Source: Ureibacillus composti (GTDB lineage: Bacteria; Bacillota; Bacilli; Bacillales_A; Planococcaceae). From it: a stretch of 64,000 bases of DNA. Location: the NCBI GenBank assembly GCA_030348875.1, contig JAUCEP010000002.1:2311001-2375000 (forward strand), in the 5' to 3' direction. Of the stretch, positions 53,553 through 62,889 are shown in pieces. The notes under the pieces are model-generated. The model ran no database searches. It saw nothing but the letters and a program-made list of their open reading frames with translations, and was not told the DNA's origin. The translations under genes and the position numbers were made by a program. Every line of letters starts with the position of its first letter. The first letter of the stretch is position 1.

Positions 53553-53843
53553 TTAATTTTTAAATGATAATCCATTTTCTTGTAAGGCATTCTTAAGTTT
53601 TGGTAAAGATGCGGGTCCCATGCCGTGAAATTGCAAAATCTCACTTTCACTGTAGGTTGAAAGCTGTTCCAAAGAAGTGATTCCATTGTTTTCTAATGCT
53701 CGTCTAGCTGGGGCCGATAATAATGAAAGAAAACCATTTTCAGGTTTACGCATATTTTCACAAGTCGGGCATGTTGGGCAGTCACTGCTTTTATAATAAT
53801 TGTGACCATTTTTGCAAGTTCTTAAATTTTCGGGTTTTGTCAT
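53553..53843 (-). CDS. small zinc-finger/RNA-polymerase-alpha-CTD-like helix-hairpin-helix protein
   Basis: 96 residues. An N-terminal cysteine cluster (CKNGHNYYKSSDCPTCPTCE) is followed by an alpha-CTD-like helix-hairpin-helix domain (LSAPARRALENNGITSLEQLSTYSESEILQFHGMGPASLPKLKNALQENGLSF). Such proteins are DNA-binding and uncharacterised. AAAGGTGAT precedes the ATG. It lies on the opposite strand, 52 bp from the terminator of RNA element E4. Confidence 0.78.
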   Translation of the reverse strand: MTKPENLRTCKNGHNYYKSSDCPTCPTCENMRKPENGFLSLLSAPARRALENNGITSLEQLSTYSESEILQFHGMGPASLPKLKNALQENGLSFKN

Positions 53844-53869
53844 TTTAAAATCACCTTTTCAAAATTAAT

Positions 53870-55051
53870 TTAACTCCCTATTTGCTCCTCATTAAGTAAG
53901 CTTTTAAATAGTAGTTCTGCAATATCTTCGTTAACCATTCCACTAAGATTCAATAGCATTTTAATTAGTCTAATCATTTTTAACTGTATCGTTGAGCAAA
54001 TCACAATCCCAACTTGTTTTTCCTTAATAAATCCACAGTACGTGTGAAACCCAATCGTTGTTCCACCGTGATGAATAATAGGATGATCACACCACTTTTT
54101 CTTCTCAATAAACCATCCGAGCCCCATATCCATATGTTTAGATCCAGTTTTTGCATGGACTTGTTGTGTAAGATCTATTGCTTCTTTTAAGGTACGATCT
54201 TTAAGGCCCATTTGATGCTCGAGATAAACTAGCATATCATTCATTGTGCTTTTTAATGCACCCGCACCATTAATTGCAGGCAATTCGATTGGAGGAATTC
54301 TAATTTCTTTCTTATTATAGGATTTAATATAACGTTCATATTGTTCGGGTGTTCCATTTATAAACGTATCATTCATACCAAAAGGATTCAAAATCTCTTT
54401 CTTGATGGCCTCTTCATAACTCAATCCTATAATATCGGCTAATACATTCCCTAATAAGCCAACCCCAATATTCGAATAGCCCCATTTTTGATCAATTTCT
54501 TTTTTTAAGTCAAAATCAATGAAAAATTGATGTAAATCATCATGACTAAAATATTTATAAGGATTATCTTTTTCATCTTTATGCTCTTTCATTCGTTGCC
54601 GAATAGTTTTCATATCTTCTCTTGGGAAACGAGATCGATGTGTGGATAAATGACGAAACGTTACTTCTTTTCCATTATACATTAATGCATTTCTATACTC
54701 GGGTTTGTATGTGGATACTGGTTCATCAAGCGCGATTGTGTTATTTATTATTGACTTTGATAATAGCAAACTCGTAAATGTTTTAGTTGTTGAGCCTATT
54801 TCCAATACACAATCTCCAACAGCTACACTACCTAGATCATCATAAATGGTTCCTGTAATAAATTTCTCATCTTTTGTCACAACCCCAATCACAATACTCG
54901 CTTTCTTTGCCTGTTCTAATTCCCTCTTGATCAATACTTCCGTCTCTTGATTAATCAAACTAATCTCTCCATTCGAAGATGATAGAACTTCCAATACCTT
55001 CCTATTAACTATACGATTAACTAAAAGATTAGTGTCGTTTCTCCAAAGCAA
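53870..55051 (-). CDS. serine hydrolase of the beta-lactamase/penicillin-binding (class C) family
   Basis: About 390 residues. Catalytic motifs are present: SxxK in GSTTKTFTSLLLSK near residue 87, YSN near 193, and HHGGT near 315. No signal peptide is evident. The first possible start (TTG, 55051) overlaps the MCP terminator, and no good RBS was found, so the true start is uncertain and may lie 100-150 bp further in. Substrate unknown; such proteins act on peptides, esters or D-Ala peptides. Confidence 0.78.
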   Translation of the reverse strand: MLWRNDTNLLVNRIVNRKVLEVLSSSNGEISLINQETEVLIKRELEQAKKASIVIGVVTKDEKFITGTIYDDLGSVAVGDCVLEIGSTTKTFTSLLLSKSIINNTIALDEPVSTYKPEYRNALMYNGKEVTFRHLSTHRSRFPREDMKTIRQRMKEHKDEKDNPYKYFSHDDLHQFFIDFDLKKEIDQKWGYSNIGVGLLGNVLADIIGLSYEEAIKKEILNPFGMNDTFINGTPEQYERYIKSYNKKEIRIPPIELPAINGAGALKSTMNDMLVYLEHQMGLKDRTLKEAIDLTQQVHAKTGSKHMDMGLGWFIEKKKWCDHPIIHHGGTTIGFHTYCGFIKEKQVGIVICSTIQLKMIRLIKMLLNLSGMVNEDIAELLFKSLLNEEQIGS

Positions 55052-55098
55052 AAAGCCGCAGTCAAATCCGAGGGGACCCGAATTGACTACAGCTTTTT
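55049..55098 (-). terminator. terminator of the methyl-accepting chemotaxis gene
   Basis: On the minus strand AAAAAGCTGTAGTCAA pairs with TTGACTGCGGCTTTTT, with one internal mismatch, followed by a T-rich tail. Confidence 0.8.
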
Positions 55099-55108
55099 AC
55101 CATTATTG

Positions 55109-56821
55109 TTATTCGTTTACCTTAAATGTTTTCACAATCTCTTCAAGTTCTTCAGCCATTTGACTCGATTCCGTTGAGCGATCGGATACTTCTGAAATAC
55201 CTGCAGTTGTTTCTTCAGCAGCTGCCGCGATATTTGTCATCGTGTTTTCGATTTCGTGAATCGATTGGTTTAATTCTTGAATTAATTGAACGACTTGCCC
55301 AGATTTCATCGTTTCATCTGTTAGTAATTTTGAAATATGCGCCATTTCACTTACAGTCTCTGTCACTGCAGATGAGATGTTGCCTAACGCAGTGGCCGTT
55401 AATTCCACAGTTTTTGAACCTTTTTCGATATACTTACTATTTTCGGATGAAGAAATTAGTACGTTTCCGATATGGTCCATAATGTCCTTCACTAACTTTT
55501 CAACTTTTGAAACTTCTTGATTTGACTGTTCAGCTAATTTACGAACTTCTTCTGCCACTACAGCAAAGCCTTTTCCATGTTCGCCTGCACGAGCCGCTTC
55601 AATAGAAGCATTAAGCGCTAAAAGGTTGGTTTGAGAAGCAATTCCAGCAATGGCATTTGTAATGGTTTGAATTTCCTTCGCTGCTTCAACTAGATTTTGG
55701 ATCGTATTACTTACTTCAGTCGATCCTATGCGGATTTGTTCCATCCCCGTGCTAATTTCTTTCGCTCGTTGTTCTCCTTCAGAAGCAATTTGCATCGTTA
55801 CATTCGATTTTTGCACCGCATCATCAGCGATTTCTTTTATGTTTTGCAAGTCATCCGCTAGTGACACTAACACGTTAGATGCATTGTCTGAATGATGCAT
55901 TCCGTCTGTCACTGATACCGAAACCTCTTCGATATTATTTGCAACTAGTGAAACTGCATCGTTCATTTCGCCCAATGAACTAGCCGTTTCATTCGCATTC
56001 GCTGTTAACTGATGCGAAGTTGAACTCAATGTAGAAAGGATTTGTTGTAAGTTGACTGTCAATTGATTAAGTGTACGTGCTAAATCTCCCACTTCATCCT
56101 GACTTTTTACTTTTACCGATTCAACTGTTAAGTTTCCATTTGCAATTTCTTTCGCTTGTTCAATTAATTGCGAAATCGGTTTTGTTTTACGACGAATTAG
56201 GAATGCTGTAGCGATTGCTGCAAGCAACATTGGAATAATGCTGATTAACATCCCTTGTGATACAACTCCCCAAGTACGTTCTGTTACAATTTTCGCATCA
56301 AAATCAATAACACTGATTGCGATAATGTCCTTTGTTGGGTCGTGATCTTCGTAAATTGGCGCATACCCAGATAAGCGCTCCATTCCAGCAAATTCATAAG
56401 GTTGAGAATAAGTTGGGTGTTTCATTTCCAGCATCATCGCTACCGCTTCCTCATCGATATGGAACGAATCCCCAGGAGCAAATCCATCTTCTCTAAGATT
56501 ATCATCAAGAGCGACAATATTGCCTTGTAAATCTAATATGTATTGCGTTTCAAAAATGTCTTTATGATTGATTGTCCAGTTTAGTTGATCCCCAATTTTT
56601 TCTTGTGTCTGTGCATCACCATCTAGGGCTTTCACAATATCCATGGGGCTAATTAACCCTGTTGTTATATTCGCACAACCATAAGCTTCTACCCCTGCAG
56701 CATCATATAATTTGTCGTATGCAGTAATGTAAGTTGCAACTGATGTAATCGCTAACATAACAACTAAGATCCCCGCAATAAGCGTACCTAGTTGAAAAGT
56801 CAGTGTATTTTTTATTTTCAT
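55109..56821 (-). CDS. methyl-accepting chemotaxis protein
   Basis: 570 residues from the ATG at 56821 (AAAGGTGG upstream). TM1 (about 8-30), an extracellular single Cache-like sensor domain (about 35-185), TM2 (about 188-210), HAMP, and a long cytoplasmic signalling coiled coil with the hairpin-tip sequence [43 protein letters not shown]. It signals through CheW/CheA; ligand unknown. Terminator at the 3' end. A few possible starts upstream lack an RBS. Confidence 0.92.
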   Translation of the reverse strand: MKIKNTLTFQLGTLIAGILVVMLAITSVATYITAYDKLYDAAGVEAYGCANITTGLISPMDIVKALDGDAQTQEKIGDQLNWTINHKDIFETQYILDLQGNIVALDDNLREDGFAPGDSFHIDEEAVAMMLEMKHPTYSQPYEFAGMERLSGYAPIYEDHDPTKDIIAISVIDFDAKIVTERTWGVVSQGMLISIIPMLLAAIATAFLIRRKTKPISQLIEQAKEIANGNLTVESVKVKSQDEVGDLARTLNQLTVNLQQILSTLSSTSHQLTANANETASSLGEMNDAVSLVANNIEEVSVSVTDGMHHSDNASNVLVSLADDLQNIKEIADDAVQKSNVTMQIASEGEQRAKEISTGMEQIRIGSTEVSNTIQNLVEAAKEIQTITNAIAGIASQTNLLALNASIEAARAGEHGKGFAVVAEEVRKLAEQSNQEVSKVEKLVKDIMDHIGNVLISSSENSKYIEKGSKTVELTATALGNISSAVTETVSEMAHISKLLTDETMKSGQVVQLIQELNQSIHEIENTMTNIAAAAEETTAGISEVSDRSTESSQMAEELEEIVKTFKVNE

Positions 56822-57083
56822 GACATATGTACCACCTTTTAAATAGTGCACTACTAGTTCTATAAACATATATAAGTTTACTATGAAATAATTTATTTAA
56901 AAAGGTTGTTTTAGGAAAATAATAGTTTATTGTAATTTTTTTCATATTTTTTGTCATTGAATTTTCACTTTTCCGAAATGGGCCGTCTGTTGCTTGGTTC
57001 ATGGCCGAAAGAGTGTATTCTGCAAAAAATCCCTATGTTATTCTTTCCTATGTAGATAAAATATTGAAATATTTTAAATAAAA

Positions 57084-57110
57084 TGAAACGGACGTCTGTT
57101 GGGTCTCGTT
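57084..57110 (+). promoter_or_regulatory. candidate autoregulatory ECF sigma promoter
   Basis: TGAAAC (57084-57089), 17-nt spacer, CGTT (57107-57110). This matches the AAC-type -35 and CGT-type -10 of ECF sigma promoters. It would start transcription near 57118, just upstream of the Shine-Dalgarno at 57125-57132. Confidence 0.6.
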
Positions 57111-57134
57111 TATATGTTACTACTGGGGGTGAAC

Positions 57135-57644
57135 GTGATTGATAGACAAATAGATGAATTAGTGGACCAGTATGCTGAACACTTGTTACAACTGGCATAC
57201 TTCTATACAAAAGACCGCTATAGTGCAGAGGATATCGTGCAGGAAGTGTTCATGAAATTTCTTGAAGCCAATTATGAAGAAAGAGGAACAGTTCGGGCTT
57301 ATCTTTCAAGAATGACCATCAATAAAAGCAAAGATTATTTAAAAAGCTGGGCCTATAAAAAAGTACAGTTAAAGGAAAAGTGGTCTTTTGAAAAATCGAA
57401 GAAAAAGAAAGACGCCCTACTTGTAGAGGATGAACGTAACCTTATTGGGCATGCCATTTTAAATTTATCCCTCGAATATCGGGAGCCAATTATATTGTAC
57501 TATTTTGAAGAAATGTCGGTAGCCGAAGTCGCGGCGGTATTAGCTATTCCGGAAAATACGGTGAAAACGCGATTGAAACGGGCTCGAGAAAAACTTAAAC
57601 CTTTATTACAAGATGAAGAATGGGAGGTGTTAGCAAATGAATGA
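57135..57644 (+). CDS. ECF (extracytoplasmic function) RNA polymerase sigma factor
   Basis: 169 residues from the GTG at 57135, 2 nt after the GGGGGTGA region; an ATG at 57099 would lie upstream of the predicted transcript start. Region 2 (QLAYFYTKDRYSAEDIVQEVFMKFLEANY) and region 4 (LNLSLEYREPIILYYFEEMSVAEVAAVLAIPENTVKTRLKRAREKLK) are complete. It directs envelope-stress or similar regulons. The anti-sigma gene overlaps its 3' end by 8 bp, indicating coupled translation. Confidence 0.9.
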   Translation: MIDRQIDELVDQYAEHLLQLAYFYTKDRYSAEDIVQEVFMKFLEANYEERGTVRAYLSRMTINKSKDYLKSWAYKKVQLKEKWSFEKSKKKKDALLVEDERNLIGHAILNLSLEYREPIILYYFEEMSVAEVAAVLAIPENTVKTRLKRAREKLKPLLQDEEWEVLANE

Positions 57645-58863
57645 ACTTAAAAACAGCTTAATTCGAGCAGCTGGTGATCTGAGTGAAAGTAAGGAAACCG
57701 TTCGAAAACGTTTGTACGATAGGAAGAAAAATCCTCGACAAAAAACACTGTTTCTAGCAAGAGCGCTTTCGGCCATCGTCACCATTTCCATTCTATTTAT
57801 TGTTGCAAATATATTAATGAAAGATGAGGAATTGGCTACCGCTAGCCCTTTTGAGGAATCCTATTATGAAGTGCACTACGCGATTACGAAATCATTTGAT
57901 TTTTCTAGAGATGAGGAATTGATTCAACAAAATGCCTACAATCAATATGAAGCAAAATTGGCCTATTATGCCTATGCATTATCGCTAGGGTATGAAATAT
58001 CCGATTCTGACATAAAAAAAATGGAGCAAGACCTATTAGCCGGAAATGGAATGGAAAAGTATGATGAATATAAAGAACACCTTCTACAAAAAGCAAATAT
58101 TTCGGAAGAAGACTATATTGAATATGAAAAAGCTAATGCCCCGTTTCTAGTGGCTCAAAATATGTTAGAGGATCATTTTATGGCACTTTTCCCTAAAATA
58201 AATGATGTGCTTGCGAAATCCCTAGCTCAAAAACATGCCATTCCCTATTTCCAAGACGCTTATGCAGAGGATATAATGCAATTTAAAGAAACACATGGCA
58301 TAGTCGATAATGGTTATCCTGGCGAAGGGATACCGTCAGTCGGTCGCATTGTTGCACTGGAAGATAATATGTTTTTAGTCGTTGAAGATGCTACAGTAGA
58401 AGACATACAAACGATGGATCAAGCTGCGATTGTAAAAAAATATCATCAAGGCGTTTGGTACCCACAGGATGAGACGCCCGAACTTTCGGTTGGCGATCTC
58501 GTCGAAGTGTATTCTAAAACAAAGTTGACGACACAATATCCTTTCATTGCAGACATTTGGGATTTTAATATGCTAGAAGAATATGACGAGAATGCGACTA
58601 CGACGGAACCAGTTTCACTCGAAGTATCTCCCGAGAACGAGTCAAAGTTACGAGTGCTTTTAAGTATGATTCGCTGGGAAGATAAAGAAGTCTCGATGTC
58701 ACGCATGCCCGAATACACGCTAGAATTTAGGGGAGAACTCTACAACCTATGGACGACACCCTCCCACAGCAACATCACCATCATCCCATCTAGTGGCGGA
58801 CGCTATAAAAGTTTATCAGAAGAACGCTCGAAAGAACTTGCGGAGATTTTAGAGTTGGAATAA
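57637..58863 (+). CDS. membrane-bound partner (probable anti-sigma factor) of the ECF sigma factor
   Basis: 408 residues. A short cytoplasmic N-terminus (residues 1-45) is followed by one membrane span (about 46-66) and a large extracytoplasmic domain with no family I recognise (KYHQGVWYPQDETPELSVGDLVEVYSKTKL near 270). Position, 8-bp overlap and topology fit an anti-sigma factor; the cytoplasmic part is too short to show a typical zinc motif. Confidence 0.7.
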   Translation: MNELKNSLIRAAGDLSESKETVRKRLYDRKKNPRQKTLFLARALSAIVTISILFIVANILMKDEELATASPFEESYYEVHYAITKSFDFSRDEELIQQNAYNQYEAKLAYYAYALSLGYEISDSDIKKMEQDLLAGNGMEKYDEYKEHLLQKANISEEDYIEYEKANAPFLVAQNMLEDHFMALFPKINDVLAKSLAQKHAIPYFQDAYAEDIMQFKETHGIVDNGYPGEGIPSVGRIVALEDNMFLVVEDATVEDIQTMDQAAIVKKYHQGVWYPQDETPELSVGDLVEVYSKTKLTTQYPFIADIWDFNMLEEYDENATTTEPVSLEVSPENESKLRVLLSMIRWEDKEVSMSRMPEYTLEFRGELYNLWTTPSHSNITIIPSSGGRYKSLSEERSKELAEILELE

Positions 58864-59034
58864 ATGTATTGAGAGAGCCTGGGCTATTTGGGTTCTCTTA
58901 TTTACGCCCCAAAAATACCGAAATTAAGAAACCCCATAAGAGAATCGGTTCTTTTTCGTGATGAAATTGGGTTGGTTAAGAGATGTGGTGGATTTCTATG
59001 GTGACTTGCGGTTTAGAAAAATAACCGATAATCC

Positions 59035-59235
59035 CATTCAATAAATAGAGGAACAAAATTTCCCTTAATTTGAAAAATGCTTCTGTTTTCATGATAATAG
59101 AGGAAGTTTTTTCCTTTATCTCAGTCTAAAGCATTGGATTTTGCCTAATTTGGCGCAGTTAACGGAAATTTGTTCCCTTATCCCCGCCTTTCAACCTCAC
59201 CTTTTATACAATAGAGGAAAATTATTCCCTTATTT
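59035..59235. repeat. AAGGGAA four-unit repeat block, copy 3 (inverted)
   Basis: Read on the minus strand, units begin at about 59231, 59179, 59117 and 59066, with steps of 52, 62 and 51 bp, matching the plus-strand blocks at 17573 and 37045. Each has a TTCC...GGAA type pairing. Non-coding interval between the anti-sigma gene and small membrane genes. Confidence 0.72.
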
Positions 59236-59298
59236 CTGCCATTTAACATTCCAACCCATACATTAGTTGAAAATCTTAAAAACCAGCCACTTCCTTCA

Positions 59299-59628
59299 TC
59301 AAATTTGGCTGATGTCCCCAGCTCTTTTTATGATGCCAAATTTTGCGATAAAATAAATCGCCAAAAATAAGAAGCACCCTAAATTCGTACTATTACTTGT
59401 CATTAAATTTGATACGGCGAGTTGCATTGCCACAAGTATGTTTAATACATAAGAAACCAGCAATCCAAAAAGTGAACCACACATCAAAAGATGCCCCACC
59501 CATGTTCTTTTAGGAATTATCTCTTTTAATTTTCGAAGGATCCATGTATCGTAAATTTGCCGTACTAAACAAAACATAATGGTGAAAATCATCAATAAAA
59601 CAACGAGCCACCCTATCTGTTCATCCAT
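59299..59628 (-). CDS. small membrane protein of unknown function
   Basis: 109 residues from the ATG at 59628 after GGGGGAT; a start at 59679 lies within the upstream gene. Three hydrophobic spans. It overlaps the upstream gene by 16 bp, so the two form an operon. Unknown function. Confidence 0.6.
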   Translation of the reverse strand: MDEQIGWLVVLLMIFTIMFCLVRQIYDTWILRKLKEIIPKRTWVGHLLMCGSLFGLLVSYVLNILVAMQLAVSNLMTSNSTNLGCFLFLAIYFIAKFGIIKRAGDISQI

Positions 59629-59876
59629 GAAATCCCCCACTTTTCCGCTACTTTTTTCACTATCGAAATGACAAGCCAAATAAATACAATATAGATGATT
59701 GATTCGGCAAAACTCGTGATCAAGTAAAATAATATTCTGCCGTAATATTCTAGCTCATCTATGTGATAATGCTGTACCTTCCCAAATTTGAAGAGATTTT
59801 GATAACTAGTTAAAAGCATGATGGGGATGATAAGAAGCCAATATACTTTCGGTAATGTATTCCCTTTTACTAACAT
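59613..59876 (-). CDS. small membrane protein of unknown function
   Basis: 87 residues, two hydrophobic spans (about 10-26 and 45-75), GGGGGAG 3-4 nt before the ATG. First gene of a two-gene overlap with 59299-59628; it follows the deacetylase gene by 23 bp and may be in the same transcript. Confidence 0.6.
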   Translation of the reverse strand: MLVKGNTLPKVYWLLIIPIMLLTSYQNLFKFGKVQHYHIDELEYYGRILFYLITSFAESIIYIVFIWLVISIVKKVAEKWGISWMNR

Positions 59877-59899
59877 CTAACTCCCCCCTACTTTGTCAT

Positions 59900-60601
59900 T
59901 TATTCCAACTTCTGTAGCTCGTTCACCGTCACAAATCTATATCCTTCATCTGTTAGTTGTTGAAGTGTTTCTTCAATAACTTGTAGCTGCATCCCAGTTT
60001 GATCATACATTGGATGAATTAAAATTATCGAACCCGGTTTTATATTGTTGACGATATATTCAACTTTTTCATCTGCAGTCGTGTAATAGGTGTCCGGCTC
60101 CAGATCCCACATAATCGTCTCTGTTCCTCGCTGTTTTAGATAAAATGGCAAGACGACTAATTTCTTTCCAAATGGAGGTCGGAAATCAATTTCACCCTCG
60201 AAACCTGCTTGTCGAATTAATTCATCTGTTTTCTCGAGTTCTTCTTTTACAAAGCTAGGTGTCTTAAATACCATACGTTCATGGGAGTAAGTGTGATTGC
60301 CAATTTGGTGACCAGCCTCGGCAATTTTCTTTGCTTCTTCAGGATGTTCAGCAATATCGCCACCAATCAAGAAAAACGTTGCCTGTGCATTGTACTGATC
60401 AAGAAGTGGTAGAATTTTATCTACATTCTCGGTTGGACCATCATCAAAGGTTAAAGCCACTACCTTTTCATTTGTCTCCACTCGGCTCGTTAAGTCCCCC
60501 ATTAGCTGAAAGTTTCTCATATTCATCCATTTCATTAAGCCGAAAAATAGTAAAAATACAACTATAAGTCCTATGACAATACGTAAAAGTATCTTCTTCA
60601 T
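59900..60601 (-). CDS. polysaccharide deacetylase (CE4), membrane anchored
   Basis: 233 residues from the ATG at 60601 after GGAAAGGG. N-terminal anchor (MKKILLRIVIGLIVVFLLFFG), then the NodB domain with catalytic motifs TFDDGP, NHTYSH and RPPFG. It removes acetyl groups from peptidoglycan, chitin-like or poly-GlcNAc polymers outside the membrane, with a divalent metal. All motif residues are present. Start of a small minus-strand unit with the two downstream membrane genes. Confidence 0.9.
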   Translation of the reverse strand: MKKILLRIVIGLIVVFLLFFGLMKWMNMRNFQLMGDLTSRVETNEKVVALTFDDGPTENVDKILPLLDQYNAQATFFLIGGDIAEHPEEAKKIAEAGHQIGNHTYSHERMVFKTPSFVKEELEKTDELIRQAGFEGEIDFRPPFGKKLVVLPFYLKQRGTETIMWDLEPDTYYTTADEKVEYIVNNIKPGSIILIHPMYDQTGMQLQVIEETLQQLTDEGYRFVTVNELQKLE

Positions 60602-60766
60602 TTCTAACCCTTTCCTGTAAGAATTGATCAATCTATTTTTTCTTTTCGCACTTTCAGAATATTGTTCAATGTGTTATGAATAGTTTGTAAAGTAATGAGA
60701 TTGTGTCCAAGCATCATAAATGTCACAGCTTCCCCTGAAAACCTGAAGGACATCATTTATTCATAT

Positions 60767-61117
60767 CTAGTTCATTAGGAAAAAACCGATTGCTACAATT
60801 ATGACGAGTACCATGTTGGCTAATGTTATGAGATATTCCCGGGACTCTCTCATATACTTCCATTCAACGAATAATTCAAAGCCAAATCGAATGATGAAAA
60901 ACAGGAATAGAAACAACGTCATATAAAACGTATCTTTTGTAACTACAATGGGGATGAAACAAATTGTGACAACAGTTATGATAAAAATTCCGATTCGGTA
61001 TACCTTTTTTCCTTCCGTCTCTGAAATATCTTTCTTTTCAATTTTGAGTGTTCGTCGTAGAATCAACTCCAAAAGGATGAAAAGTAGTATGATGATGATG
61101 AATAAAACAATGTTCAT
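60767..61117 (-). CDS. membrane protein, DUF4181-like
   Basis: 116 residues, three to four spans. The sequence LRRTLKIEKKDISETEGKKVYRIGIFIITV is characteristic of DUF4181-type Bacillus membrane proteins. AGGAG precedes the ATG. Function unknown. Confidence 0.65.
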   Translation of the reverse strand: MNIVLFIIIILLFILLELILRRTLKIEKKDISETEGKKVYRIGIFIITVVTICFIPIVVTKDTFYMTLFLFLFFIIRFGFELFVEWKYMRESREYLITLANMVLVIIVAIGFFLMN

Positions 61118-61211
61118 AGTAAGCTCCTAAATGATTGATATTTCTATCTTACCTTACTACGTAAGAATTTACATAATTTAACTCAGATTGAAATGAAAGG
61201 GTGACTGACCT

Positions 61212-61730
61212 TTGAAAAAAAACAATAAGAAAATAGCCTTTTTTGCGATGATGGCCATTGCCCTCTTTGTCGTACTGGCGATTATGACATACCAAAATCA
61301 GTGGAATCAAAAACAATATTTTTTAGATAACTTTCAACGGCAATTTGTTGAGCTGCAAGGTATTATTACACACGAGGAAAAAGAAAACTGGAGCCATCCC
61401 GAACTCATATCCAACCAGCTATCTCTTATTTTAGATGATTTAGAATATGTCATGATGAGTCATTCATATCCCGCTAAAGTGCTTTCTGAGGAGGAAAAAT
61501 TTATGTTCGCTCGGATTTATGGTTCCTTAAACCAACTCCCCTTTAACGAAATTTACCACGCTGCAGTTTGGTCAAAAAAGGATATGGAAAAAGTTAACAT
61601 CGTTAACGAAGCACTCGTAAAAGCCGAACTAAAAATGGAAACGACCATACATGTGGACTGGGACGTTTTTATGAATCAATGCAAAATTTTGGATAAAGAA
61701 TTGCAGAAGTTAAGAAGTTTGCAAAAATAA
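61212..61730 (+). CDS. single-span protein of unknown function
   Basis: 172 residues from TTG after GGGTGAC. One N-terminal span (about 8-24), then a helical extracytoplasmic part (DNFQRQFVELQGIITHEEKENWSHPELI). Divergent from the DUF4181-like gene. No family recognised. Confidence 0.6.
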   Translation: MKKNNKKIAFFAMMAIALFVVLAIMTYQNQWNQKQYFLDNFQRQFVELQGIITHEEKENWSHPELISNQLSLILDDLEYVMMSHSYPAKVLSEEEKFMFARIYGSLNQLPFNEIYHAAVWSKKDMEKVNIVNEALVKAELKMETTIHVDWDVFMNQCKILDKELQKLRSLQK

Positions 61731-61756
61731 TCATATTTCATAAAACATCATTATTT

Positions 61757-61830
61757 CCTGCGCCGAAAGCAGCGACAGGCGCAAAATTTTTTTCTGCGAC
61801 GAAAGCGAAGCGACAGGAGCAAAATGGCAG
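61757..61830. repeat. short direct repeat beside the truncated toxin gene
   Basis: CTGCG(C)CGAAAGCAGCGACAGG and CTGCGACGAAAGCGAAGCGACAGG variants, each followed by GCAAAA, about 40 bp apart. GC-rich against the AT-rich background. Located just beyond the shortened toxin gene. Confidence 0.5.
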
Positions 61831-61871
61831 GACAATAGCAATGTTTTTTGAAATCAAAGTCGCTAAATTTA

Positions 61872-62066
61872 CTATTCATTGCCCTGATACTTTCCGAATT
61901 CTTCAGTGTAAGTCTGAGCCATAACGTCATTTTTTAGAAGTTCTTCAGTTTCAAGGATAATATTCGTAATAAAATCGAACGTCTCATCTGGTGTAAATTT
62001 TTCACTTCTAAATTGGATTAATTTTTCTCTAACGGTTAAGGGCCAAACTACATTCCAATTTGTCAT
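61872..62066 (-). pseudogene. truncated RelE/ParE-like toxin
   Basis: 64 residues. WPLTVREKLIQFRSEKFTPDETFDFITNIILETEELL and TYTEEFGKYQG match the N-terminal two thirds of RelE/ParE-fold toxins, but the frame stops where the core strands (about 40 more residues, including the catalytic region) should follow. Overlaps the stop of the upstream antitoxin-like gene (TAATG). Probably inactive toxin. Assignment is by motif recall and moderate. Confidence 0.5.
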
Positions 62067-62332
62067 TATTTAAAATCCTCGACAGAAATTGATTTTAGTA
62101 ATTCAGATGTTGTCATCCCTTCTCCTTTTTTATAATCAATTTGGCTTTCTTTAATCATTTGTTCAAGTTGTGGATTTGCAATAATATCCGATGCAATAGA
62201 TTGATCATCCATTTCCTGCAAAACAAGAGTATATTTCCCCTTACCAGGAATTGAAAATTGAAGAACTGAATTGTCACGATCCATTTTTTTAACGAAACTC
62301 ATTAGCTCTTCAGAAGATTTAATAATGCACAT
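62066..62332 (-). CDS. antitoxin-like partner of the truncated toxin
   Basis: 88 residues from the ATG at 62332 after GGAGGGTGATG. Contains FVKKMDRDNSVLQFSIPGKGKYTLVLQEMDDQSIASDIIANPQLEQMIKESQ, then LLKSISVEDFK, the layout of small antitoxins upstream of ParE-like toxins. The gene is intact and coupled to the toxin remnant. Confidence 0.5.
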   Translation of the reverse strand: MCIIKSSEELMSFVKKMDRDNSVLQFSIPGKGKYTLVLQEMDDQSIASDIIANPQLEQMIKESQIDYKKGEGMTTSELLKSISVEDFK

Positions 62333-62347
62333 TTCATCACCCTCCAT

Positions 62348-62889
62348 AAATTTTATATTAATTTACATCTATCAGTTTATTATATTTTTAAATAGTCATT
62401 ATTTATTTCGGATTCAATTATCCAAAATCTTTATTTCACACGACTTTCACTTAATCATTCAATCAAAATCTTCTCGTAAATAATCCACTAACCACTGATT
62501 ATATTTGTGATAAAGGTGTATGATTTTATCCTTTTGCTCTCTAGGTCTGGAAGGTTTTTCTCTAAGTAATTAAATAATTGACCAGTCGCTTTTAGTCTAC
62601 ACCCTAAGCGAAGAATTTGGTTTGATTGTTAATCTAATTCTCCTGCTTGGATATAAGACTACTAGGTTAACAGCTTTATCACAAATATTGAAATTCAACC
62701 AGTCCAATAATTTCCAATAACAAATAAAAATTATAGGCGGTCGAGATTCATCTCGACAATATATTTATTTTTTAAGTCTTTTTTTAAAGTCTTTATATTG
62801 TCGTCTCATTTTGTCGTGGGATGCCATATCATTTTGTCGTGCGATACCTTCTCATATTGAGAAAGTTGTCGTGTTTAAACACATGAAAA
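62348..62889. other. non-coding region with palindrome and TTGTCGT repeats
   Basis: Contains the palindrome GTCGAGAT-TC-ATCTCGAC (62740-62757). Several TTGTCGT sequences follow, including two copies of ATTTTGTCGTG(G/C)GAT(G/A)CC near 62808 and 62832. No gene is supported. The position, next to a phage-type replication protein, is suggestive of an old replicon. Confidence 0.5.

Noticed and set aside
55109..55500. antisense frame in the chemoreceptor gene
   Set aside because: Shadow of the repetitive coiled-coil coding sequence.
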